From Thermoplasmatota archaeon (GTDB lineage Archaea > Thermoplasmatota > Thermoplasmata > Thermoplasmatales > GCA-001856825), in assembly GCA_023379555.1 (NCBI GenBank), contig JAMCQR010000008.1, forward strand, positions 1 through 32,193: DNA of 32,193 nt, written 5' to 3'. Position numbers and translations under genes: made by a program. Position 1 is the stretch's first letter. Every line of letters starts with the position of its first letter. The notes beneath the pieces were generated by a model that was not told the DNA's origin, ran no database searches, and saw only the letters and a program-made list of their open reading frames with translations. Of the stretch, positions 24,261 through 31,408 are shown one piece after another.

Positions 24261-24282
24261 AATGAGTAATTATGCTCATTCG

Positions 24283-25509
24283 ATGCATAACCGAATTATT
24301 GTTGTGATCACGGTCGCGATGTTGTTGGTAGGAATAGGAATCGGATTTACTGTGGGTTACTATGCTGGCCATCCGACTGCTAAGGAACCTCAGACCATTT
24401 CGGTTTTCGCCGCTGGTTCAATGACTTACGCACTGGGAACGGGCTTCTACCCTCAATTCAAGAATATCACTGGCATCGGAGTGGCTCCAACATTTGGCGG
24501 TTCAGTTTCGGGTGCTAGTGAAGTTGATGCTGGTACCCCGTTTGATGTTTTCATATCCGCTGCGGCTGGAGTGATTCCACAATACTTGTTCGCTAACAAG
24601 ACTGCCAGCTGGATGGTCATTTTCGCCTCGAACGAAATGGCAATCACTTGGCTGAATAATAGTCTAAACATTACAACACCATACTGGTTCGAAAACCTAA
24701 CGTCTCCGGGTATCAAGGTGGGAGTTTCGAACGCCAGTCTGGATCCCAGCGGTTTTCAAGCGATCGAAATGCTGAAGCTTGCTGGTTTACTCTACACTCA
24801 GTACAACAGTACTGCCACCATTGGTAACTCAACCGAAACTGTAGGCAACTATGTAAAAGAAGCGTGGGGAAATAACTACACACTATATTCTAAATACAAC
24901 GCCGCATGGAATGACTGGTTTGGTCACAACGGAAGCCTCGTCAAGGATAATCTAGGGAATGGTTATCCTGACAATTACTCGCTTGCTTTATATTATCAGA
25001 TCTTTAATTATTCCTACAAGCACGGGAATCTCATCCTCACAACAGAGGAATATGGCCTAGATGCATACCTCAAGTCCGGTGCCGTCAACTATGCCTTGAC
25101 CTATAAGTCGCAAGCAATCAATCAAAAGTTGAATTACTACAAGACAGCAAATGGAGAGAACGGCCTTTCTAAATGGATAAACCTAGGTAACATCAGCAAG
25201 GACGTGGACAATTTCTATGGAGCGGTAACCACAGGGGGGCCAGGTTATAGCAACATTGGCAATTTCCCTGGAGGCCCAATCCTGTACTCTGGAACGATTA
25301 TCAGTTCATCAAAAAATATACAAAATGCACAGCAACTGATATACTACCTTGTGACCAATCTCGGCGACTCTATGCTTGCGAAATCTGATTTCAATCCGAT
25401 ACCGGTACCGTTTGTTTATGCCCCTACTTCGGCTGCCCCATCATTCCTTGACGGAGTAACCCAGTCAGTACCCGTCTACATCCCGCCTTCATCTTACGAA
25501 GAAGTATGA
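24283..25509 (+). CDS. wtpA: Tungstate/molybdate-binding protein of an ABC importer
   Basis: Extracellular oxyanion-binding component. An N-terminal hydrophobic segment (IIVVITVAMLLVGIGIGFTV) anchors or exports the protein; no lipobox Cys is visible. It is followed by the ModA/WtpA start ISVFAAGSMTYALGTGFYPQF, then TFGGSVSGASEVDAGTPFDVFISAA, and NASLDPSGFQAIEMLKLAG, the block whose Asp/Gly residues contact the anion in WtpA. The rest, to about residue 408, contains an Asn/Tyr-rich insert. An ATG seven codons earlier (24262) is open too. I chose 24283 because the TATA-like element would place the RNA start there. The stop overlaps the permease start (ATGA). W versus Mo is inferred from context (AOR nearby). 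Confidence 0.9.
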   Translation: MHNRIIVVITVAMLLVGIGIGFTVGYYAGHPTAKEPQTISVFAAGSMTYALGTGFYPQFKNITGIGVAPTFGGSVSGASEVDAGTPFDVFISAAAGVIPQYLFANKTASWMVIFASNEMAITWLNNSLNITTPYWFENLTSPGIKVGVSNASLDPSGFQAIEMLKLAGLLYTQYNSTATIGNSTETVGNYVKEAWGNNYTLYSKYNAAWNDWFGHNGSLVKDNLGNGYPDNYSLALYYQIFNYSYKHGNLILTTEEYGLDAYLKSGAVNYALTYKSQAINQKLNYYKTANGENGLSKWINLGNISKDVDNFYGAVTTGGPGYSNIGNFPGGPILYSGTIISSSKNIQNAQQLIYYLVTNLGDSMLAKSDFNPIPVPFVYAPTSAAPSFLDGVTQSVPVYIPPSSYEEV

Positions 25510-26297
25510 AGAGAGGGAATTCACTTTTTTATCTATTTCTTCCTTTTTTTGCCCTCTATCTCTTATTTATCATAACCCCGATCTTTAGAACGCTCACTTA
25601 CCAGAGCTTTTCTTATATCATAAATGATACATCGTCCGGAATCGTTCAGAGCCTCGAATACACATATCTTCTAGCTCTACTAGTATCACTGCTCTCCATA
25701 GGGTTCTCGATTCCTTACGTTTATTTTGTATCGAGAGCAAGAAATATAGTGATCAAATCTCTTGACAGTCTACTTGAACTTCCAATAATGATTCCCCACA
25801 CGGTGGTAGGAATCATGATGCTCATTACGTTTCTACCGACTATGCCTGTTGGTAGATTCCTCGCCAGAATCTTTCCTGGATATGGGTTCTTGGATACATT
25901 TCTGGCCGTGGTCATAACGTTGTTCTTCCTGTCCTCCACGTATGCCATAAGGGCGGTCCAGATTTCTTATTCTGGAGAGGTTATGAAGTACGAGAACATA
26001 GGAAGAACCCTCGGCATGACTCCACTTTCTAGCTATTTTGTGATTGGAATCCCTATGATGGGCAAGACCCTACTGAGGGGGCTTGTTCTAGCTTGGGCGA
26101 GGTCTGTATCCGAGGTGGGAAGTCTCCTGATCGTTGCTTATTCGGTCCTGCCAAACGGGATTCATCTCGCAGGGGTTCTCATTTACTCGCAGTTCACATC
26201 TGGTGCGCTTGAGTACGCTGTTGCCTCATCCGCGATATTGATAATTACGGGCCTCATCACTCTCCTTTTGGTAAAATTTCTGGAGCGTGAAAAATGA
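25506..26297 (+). CDS. wtpB: Tungstate/molybdate ABC transporter permease
   Basis: Membrane subunit through which the oxyanion is imported. A 263-residue protein with about six hydrophobic segments (first: SLFYLFLPFFALYLLFIITP; last: SSAILIITGLITLLLVKFL). The cytoplasmic coupling motif is recognisable as GRTLGMTPLSSYFVIGIPMM, followed by LLRGLVLAWARSVSEVGS, matching the EAA loop of ModB/WtpB permeases. The ATG overlaps the wtpA stop and its own stop overlaps the wtpC start, both as ATGA, so the three genes form one coupled operon. Confidence 0.92.
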   Translation: MKRGNSLFYLFLPFFALYLLFIITPIFRTLTYQSFSYIINDTSSGIVQSLEYTYLLALLVSLLSIGFSIPYVYFVSRARNIVIKSLDSLLELPIMIPHTVVGIMMLITFLPTMPVGRFLARIFPGYGFLDTFLAVVITLFFLSSTYAIRAVQISYSGEVMKYENIGRTLGMTPLSSYFVIGIPMMGKTLLRGLVLAWARSVSEVGSLLIVAYSVLPNGIHLAGVLIYSQFTSGALEYAVASSAILIITGLITLLLVKFLEREK

Positions 26298-27187
26298 TAC
26301 GCATAAGGAACTACAGAGTTGAAAGAGGTGGATTTCTAGCAGATATCCCAGAACTGATATTAAGCGGAAAGAAGAACTTCGTCATAGGGAAGAACGGATC
26401 GGGTAAGACGACTCTGTTGCAGTCGTTTGCAGGTATCATCGAAAGTTCTGGAGTTTTTGAAGTGAACGGGGAGGACCTTAGCGAACTACCCCCTGAGAGA
26501 AGGAACATCGGTTACATCCCGCAAGACTTGCTCCTTTTCGGAAAGATGACTGTCGAGAGCAACCTCCTGGCTTCGGTGAGATATGGTAAAGGGGATGCGG
26601 AAATTTATAACGAACTTGTAAACAAGATGCACCTGGAATCACTTCTCAGCAAGAAGGCAACTGAAATTTCCTTTGGGCAGGCTCAGAAAGTTGCAATAGC
26701 AAGGGCCATAATTTCGAAACCGAAGTTGGTCTTAATGGATGAGCCATTTTCATTCCAGGACGAAATATCAAGATTCAGTTTGATCAGCATGATAGATGAA
26801 CTCTCCGAGAAGTACGGGTTCGATTACTTGTATGCTACACACAACTCGAGAGATCTGGAAACTGGGTTTTCTAGTCTAGTTTCGATCGATGGAGGAAGAG
26901 TCATTGAAGTGGCAAATTCGATTCCAGAAGTACGACACTTCAGGACACTTTCTTTGATGGATTACAGGAATCTCGCTTTCATAAATGATAGGTACTATTT
27001 GCTCAACCCTCAGTCCTTATACTTTAATGATATTGAAGGAAGCGAGTTCGATGTTATTGGTAACGGGTCCACTAATTATGTCAGATTCAAAATTGGAGAA
27101 AACTACTTCTTCTCATCAATAAACCGTGAGCCGACTGAGAGATTTGTGAAGATAGACCTAAAGAATGCACAAGAAATTGAATATTAG
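26294..27187 (+). CDS. wtpC: Tungstate/molybdate ABC transporter ATPase
   Basis: Drives uptake by ATP hydrolysis, docking on WtpB at the inner face of the membrane. Walker A GKNGSGKTT (32-40), Q-loop IGYIPQDLLLF, Walker B KLVLMDEPFSFQD and switch His in YATHNS are present. The ABC signature reads EISFGQAQKVAIARA in place of L-S-G-G-Q, a milder form seen in some transport ATPases. The C-terminal about 90 residues form a small extra domain that may be regulatory. At 297 residues it is somewhat shorter than typical ModC/WtpC. Four-base overlap with wtpB; a 33-base gap separates it from moeA. Confidence 0.92.
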   Translation: MIRIRNYRVERGGFLADIPELILSGKKNFVIGKNGSGKTTLLQSFAGIIESSGVFEVNGEDLSELPPERRNIGYIPQDLLLFGKMTVESNLLASVRYGKGDAEIYNELVNKMHLESLLSKKATEISFGQAQKVAIARAIISKPKLVLMDEPFSFQDEISRFSLISMIDELSEKYGFDYLYATHNSRDLETGFSSLVSIDGGRVIEVANSIPEVRHFRTLSLMDYRNLAFINDRYYLLNPQSLYFNDIEGSEFDVIGNGSTNYVRFKIGENYFFSSINREPTERFVKIDLKNAQEIEY

Positions 27188-27220
27188 CAAACGTTTTAGA
27201 ACAGAAGCCAATTTTTAGTC

Positions 27221-28414
27221 ATGGAAGTGAAATCGTTCATCAGCCTAGATGAAGCGATTCGGAAGGGAATAAAACACAAACCCAAACTAACGACCAAGAA
27301 TGTTTCAGTCCTGGATGCTGTTGGAAAGTATTCAGCCAGAGACATTCTATCGGGCTCAGACTATCCAGCTTTCGATAGAAGCGCGGTGGATGGGTATGCC
27401 GTTAGGTCTGATGAAACAATCTCATCGAGCAAGACAAATCCCTCGACTTTTATTATAGTTGGAACGGTCTACCCTTCGACTTCAGAAGTGCTCAAAGTTG
27501 GGAAGGGAGAGGCAATCAAAATAATGACCGGCTCAAAAATTCCCAAAGGTGCTGATTCCGTTGTAATGCTAGAAGATGCTAAAGATGACGGAGAGACTCT
27601 TGGTGTATTCGTTCCCGTCAGGAAATTTCAAAATGTTAGCAGGAAGGGTGAAGATATAAAGAGCGGTTTCCGCATCATCGGAAAGGGAAAAAGAGTTACA
27701 CCTCCTCACGTCGCTGCTCTGCTAGAGTGTGGAATAACGAAGCTAAACGTTGTCTCGGTTTCAATTGGAATTCTTTCCACTGGTGACGAACTGGTCTCAG
27801 GTGAAGTGAAAAATTCCACTCAACCAATGTTGCAATCGTTCCTAAGAAGCAAGGGGTTTGAAGTTTCGTTATATGGTGTTGCCAGAGACGATGAGGATGA
27901 GATAGAGAGAGCACTCGAGAAGGTCCGGGAAGGGATCGTGATAGTTACTGGTGGAACCGGTCCGGGTGAAAAAGACGTCATGCCAAGCGTAATAGAGAGG
28001 AACGGAAAGGTTGAATTTAGGGGAGTGAGAATCAGGCCTGGAAGGACTACATCGTTCGGGATCTTCAGAGGAAAGCCCATATTCCTAGTTTCAGGTCTAC
28101 CAGTAGCGGCACTTATTTCCACCGAGAATCTCATCATAAGGTTAATCTCCAAGTGGTTCGGACTTGCAGATTTAGAGAAGGAATACAGAACAGGGATTCT
28201 GGCTAGAAGTGTTGTCAACACCTTAGGTTTCAAGAGTTTTGTCAGAGTCAAGGTGATGGAGGAGAGGAATGGAAGGAGAATCTATCCTACCAGAGTGACA
28301 GGTTCTGGAGTGATTTACTCCATTATTGATGCAGACGGAATCCTAGTATTAGACGAAAATTCAGAAGGAATTGAAGAAGGGAATACCGTTTCTTATGAGG
28401 TTCTGAGGTGGTAA
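27221..28414 (+). CDS. moeA: Molybdopterin molybdenumtransferase MoeA (first copy)
   Basis: Inserts the metal oxyanion into adenylylated molybdopterin. Domain order follows MoeA: N-terminal linker with YPAFDRSAVDGYAVR (about 47-61), beta-barrel with KIMTGSKIPKGADSVVMLED, the MoaB/MogA-like domain with IGILSTGDELVSG and IVTGGTGPGEKDV, and a C-terminal barrel ending at residue 397. Differences from the canonical pattern: the G-x-I-x-D-S-N block is replaced by GEVKNSTQPML, and the K-P-G-K-P block is RPGRTTSFG. The fused second copy keeps these blocks, so the two MoeA proteins may differ in metal or partner. The ATG at 27221 has a TATA-like TTTTAGA 25 bases before it. The stop lies two bases before the start of the second moeA. 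Confidence 0.9.
   Translation: MEVKSFISLDEAIRKGIKHKPKLTTKNVSVLDAVGKYSARDILSGSDYPAFDRSAVDGYAVRSDETISSSKTNPSTFIIVGTVYPSTSEVLKVGKGEAIKIMTGSKIPKGADSVVMLEDAKDDGETLGVFVPVRKFQNVSRKGEDIKSGFRIIGKGKRVTPPHVAALLECGITKLNVVSVSIGILSTGDELVSGEVKNSTQPMLQSFLRSKGFEVSLYGVARDDEDEIERALEKVREGIVIVTGGTGPGEKDVMPSVIERNGKVEFRGVRIRPGRTTSFGIFRGKPIFLVSGLPVAALISTENLIIRLISKWFGLADLEKEYRTGILARSVVNTLGFKSFVRVKVMEERNGRRIYPTRVTGSGVIYSIIDADGILVLDENSEGIEEGNTVSYEVLRW
28405..28411 (+). promoter_or_regulatory. Ribosome binding site of the moeA-PBP fusion gene
   Basis: GAGGTGG, inside the last codons of the first moeA, lies five bases before the ATG at 28417. It favours that ATG over the GTG at 28408. Confidence 0.5.
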
Positions 28415-28416
28415 GA

Positions 28417-30309
28417 ATGGCTAAAGTTTTTCATGTTCTGGAGAAACCGGGAAATGCTCAGAAAATTTTGGCAGATGAATTTGATAGACTGAAGAAATCT
28501 GTCATTAAATCTATTTCTGAGGCATCTGGATACGTTTCGGCTGAAGACGTCGATTCAGTTGAGGACGTTCCGCCGTTTGATAGGTCCGAAGTGGATGGGT
28601 ATGCTGTTGATCACAAATGGGTAGAAGGATCTGAAGAGGACTCTCCCACTGAACTGGAAGTTGTCGGAGAAATTGAAATAGGAAAGTATCCGAAACTTGA
28701 GATAAAGGGAGCGAAGGCAGTTTACATCTCGACTGGATCTGCCTTACCAAGAGGAGCTGACTCCGTGGTGATGGTAGAATATACTTCCAGAACTGGTAAC
28801 CACGTCAAAATCTTCAGGCCCGTTGTTCCGGGGGAGAACATTGCCCATGCTGGTTCAGATTTCTTTGTGAGTGAACCATTATTGAGAAAGAACGGAATCG
28901 TTTCTTCAGAGAATATAGCGTTACTCGCATCCTCAGGAATCAGTAGAATCAGAGTGTATGACAAGTTGAAAATTGGAATCATATCCACGGGGAATGAACT
29001 CGTAAGTCCTGAAGGGAAGATAAAACAAGGTGAAATATATGACAGTAACGCATATTATTTCAAATCGATGCTTGAGGGGACTGGATTGGTGGAGTGTTCA
29101 TTGCTCGGTATCCTTCCTGATGACAGAATAAAGACTGAGGATTTTATAAACGGCAACAAGGATACGTACGACGTCCTGATTTCATCTGGTTCCACTTCTG
29201 CCGGATTCCACGATTTGTTGTACAAGGTTATAGAAGATTTGGGTGGTAAGATGCTTTTTCACGGTATTTCCATCAAACCCGGAAAACCTACTTTCGCTGC
29301 TACTTTTGAGACGTCGATTTTTCTGGGGATGCCAGGATTTCCACTCTCAGCCGGTTCCGTAATGAGGTACATAGTGGTGCCGGCAATCCAATCTGCGTTT
29401 AAATTCCCAGAAGTGGAAAGTAAGTTGGTTGCTCTCCCCTTCAGGATAAACTCAGAACGAGGAAAGGATTTGGTTTTGCCTGCTATCATAAGCGGAACCA
29501 AAAGGGCATATCCAATATTCGGGGAGTCGGGATCAATCAGTAGGCTTGCATATGCAGATGGTTTCATAGTAATTGGAAGCGGAAAGAGCTATTATGAGAT
29601 GGGAGAAAAAGTTCCCTTCTTCCCTTTGAGTCACGCTAAGCGGGAAATATTATTCATTGGGTCAAACGATCCTTTAATGGAAAGAGTGATTCTTGATGCA
29701 TCTCGGTACCCTACAATCATCAATGCTGGTTCCTGGGGGGGAGTAGATGCAATCAGGGCGGGAGAGGCAGATGTCAGCGGAGTCCATTTGCTAAAAAATG
29801 GCGAATACAACACGTTTCTGCTTAGAGAAGACGATCAAAGGAAATATGTGATGCTTAGAGGCTTTTCCAGAACACAGGGGTGGGTTTCCAAGAGCGGAAT
29901 CTCATCGTTCTCAAAGGTGCTTAGAGGGAACCTTACTTTCGTAAACAGAAACAAGGGTTCTGGAACGAGGGATCTTATCGAGAGCGAAATAGAAAGAGAA
30001 CTCGGACACAACTTTGAAAAGGAAAATATCAAGGGGTACTACTGGGAGGCAAAAAGCCATGCCGCCGTAGCAAGAGCAGTCCAGCAAGGTCGCGCAGACA
30101 CCGGAATTTCGATACAGTTTTATGCGACCATCCTGGGCCTGAAATTTCACAAAATTCGGGACGAGAATTATGACATACTGATTCAAAGAGATTTTTTGAA
30201 TTCTAAGCGTGGGAAGAAGTTAGTCTTAGAGTTAAAGAAAGCGAAGAAATACTCAATGGATTTTCCAGGTTATCTGTTCCCGCAAAATATCGGAGATACG
30301 ATCTCCTGA
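28417..30309 (+). CDS. MoeA fused to a C-terminal periplasmic-binding-like domain
   Basis: Second molybdopterin molybdenumtransferase with an added sensor-like domain. Residues about 1-400 are MoeA: PPFDRSEVDGYAV, YISTGSALPRGADSVVMVEY, GIISTGNELVSPEG followed by GEIYDSNAYYF, SSGSTSAGFHD, SIKPGKPTF and LGMPGFPLSAG, all close to canonical. About 400-630 form a PBP-like domain (REILFIGSNDPLMERVILDA, GSWGGVDAIRAGEADVSGVHLL, FVNRNKGSGTRDLIE, GRADTGISIQF), without a signal peptide, so intracellular. Such fusions are known in archaea and some bacteria; the extra domain is related to ModA-type oxyanion binders and may deliver or sense molybdate/tungstate. The ATG at 28417 is preferred over the GTG at 28408 because of GAGGTGG. 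Confidence 0.92.
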   Translation: MAKVFHVLEKPGNAQKILADEFDRLKKSVIKSISEASGYVSAEDVDSVEDVPPFDRSEVDGYAVDHKWVEGSEEDSPTELEVVGEIEIGKYPKLEIKGAKAVYISTGSALPRGADSVVMVEYTSRTGNHVKIFRPVVPGENIAHAGSDFFVSEPLLRKNGIVSSENIALLASSGISRIRVYDKLKIGIISTGNELVSPEGKIKQGEIYDSNAYYFKSMLEGTGLVECSLLGILPDDRIKTEDFINGNKDTYDVLISSGSTSAGFHDLLYKVIEDLGGKMLFHGISIKPGKPTFAATFETSIFLGMPGFPLSAGSVMRYIVVPAIQSAFKFPEVESKLVALPFRINSERGKDLVLPAIISGTKRAYPIFGESGSISRLAYADGFIVIGSGKSYYEMGEKVPFFPLSHAKREILFIGSNDPLMERVILDASRYPTIINAGSWGGVDAIRAGEADVSGVHLLKNGEYNTFLLREDDQRKYVMLRGFSRTQGWVSKSGISSFSKVLRGNLTFVNRNKGSGTRDLIESEIERELGHNFEKENIKGYYWEAKSHAAVARAVQQGRADTGISIQFYATILGLKFHKIRDENYDILIQRDFLNSKRGKKLVLELKKAKKYSMDFPGYLFPQNIGDTIS

Positions 30310-30323
30310 AGGGAAACCGTCTA

Positions 30324-30803
30324 TCACTCCTTGTAGAGCTCCTCGTAGAGGTGTCCCATAATGGAGTTGACTATTGAGAACGCAACTCTCGTGGCATCGG
30401 GTGAACCGGGGATGCAATAGAGCTGCTTCCTGTCCTTGATGAAAAGGGTTGAGTTTGAGAGATAGGCAAATCGTTCGTGTGACTCGGACCTGAATAGCTC
30501 ACCGAATCCAACCATTTCTCTTTCGGCAATTTTACTCAGGCTATAAACAGTGACGTCCCTCCTGCTTGGCCCCGTTCCACCCACGTAGATAAATACATCG
30601 TGATCCGGGTTGGAATAGAATGTATTTACTATCTGTTCTTCATCGTCAGCGCAAACAATCCTCTCAACAGAATGTGAATTTTTGGCGAACTCTTGTCTCA
30701 GATTCTCTCCTGAAACATCTGTTTCGTCTGTTCTAGAAGTCGAAACAGTAACTATGAGAATCTTAAGCTTCCTTTCAGGTCCTTCGCTGTGAACCATCCT
30801 CAT
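30324..30803 (-). CDS. moaB: Molybdenum cofactor biosynthesis protein MoaB (molybdopterin adenylyltransferase)
   Basis: Adenylylates molybdopterin before MoeA inserts the metal; archaea use MoaB where many bacteria use MogA. A 159-residue protein with the family blocks KILIVTVSTSRTDETDVSG, FIYVGGTGPSRRDVTVYSL, MVGFGELFRSESHE and IPGSPDATRVAF. The ATG at 30803 lies behind an AGAGGAAAG ribosome binding site and overlaps the end of moaC by 29 bases; ATG at 30797 is an alternative. It is convergent with the moeA pair (14 bases between stops). Confidence 0.93.
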   Translation of the reverse strand: MRMVHSEGPERKLKILIVTVSTSRTDETDVSGENLRQEFAKNSHSVERIVCADDEEQIVNTFYSNPDHDVFIYVGGTGPSRRDVTVYSLSKIAEREMVGFGELFRSESHERFAYLSNSTLFIKDRKQLYCIPGSPDATRVAFSIVNSIMGHLYEELYKE

Positions 30804-31224
30804 CTTTCCTCTTTTCTAGCACTCTAACGCCTAGAATCTCCGTGGTGCTGTATTGGCCATCCTTGTCCTTTTCCAGATATTTTGTCATGTCCCAGATATT
30901 GAGGAGCATTGCATTCGTGCAGCTTAGGGCTTCCATCTCTACCCCCGTTTTGTAGTGGGTTTTTACCAGACACTTGACTTCGACTCCTTCATCCCTTAAG
31001 ATCACCTCTGGAGTCACCGATTCGATTGGGATGGAATGACAATGAGGAATATTTAGGTGCGTCATTTTCGCACCCATGACTCCGGCCACTTTTGAGATTT
31101 CGAGCACGTCACCCTTCTTAACATTCTTGTTCCTTATAACTTGAACAGTCTCTGGCTTGAGTTTGATAAACCCTGCAGCACGGGCTTCCCTTAACACAAC
31201 TGGTTTCTGACCAATATCTATCAT
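30775..31224 (-). CDS. moaC: Cyclic pyranopterin monophosphate synthase MoaC
   Basis: Second enzyme of molybdopterin synthesis: converts the cyclised GTP product of MoaA to cyclic pyranopterin monophosphate. The blocks are typical: KGDVLEISKVAGVMGAKMTH, NIPHCHSIPIESV and VKTHYKTGVEMEALSCTNAM with LLNIWDMTKYLEKD. At 149 residues it is normal. The ATG at 31224 begins MIDIGQKPVVLREARAAGFI, as in other MoaC proteins. A TTTAGATAAG element about 30-40 bases upstream may be its TATA. moaB follows with a 29-base overlap. MoaA, the partner step, is not in the window. Confidence 0.95.
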   Translation of the reverse strand: MIDIGQKPVVLREARAAGFIKLKPETVQVIRNKNVKKGDVLEISKVAGVMGAKMTHLNIPHCHSIPIESVTPEVILRDEGVEVKCLVKTHYKTGVEMEALSCTNAMLLNIWDMTKYLEKDKDGQYSTTEILGVRVLEKRKDEDGSQRRT

Positions 31225-31351
31225 GTTCGAGTATCTGGTAAGAATGAAGTTGCTTATCTAAACGTTTTGCTATCCAGAAGTGATCCGACCTCCGGTTTTA
31301 TCTAAAAAACAATCGTTTAGTTTTGAGAAATAATAACAGAATAAAAATAGG

Positions 31352-31365
31352 AAAAAATAAAAAAA
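31352..31365 (-). terminator. Oligo-T terminator after the permease gene
   Basis: A-runs on the plus strand (31352-31357 and 31359-31365) read as T6 and T7 tracts on the minus strand, about 45 bases beyond the permease stop. Confidence 0.5.
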
Positions 31366-31408
31366 CTGATGGAAAGTGCGGAATACCTGACTAATTATAA
31401 AAAGAAGA

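Noticed and set aside
27820..28251. A 143-codon minus-strand frame inside moeA
   Set aside because: Antisense shadow of a gene with intact MoeA motifs.
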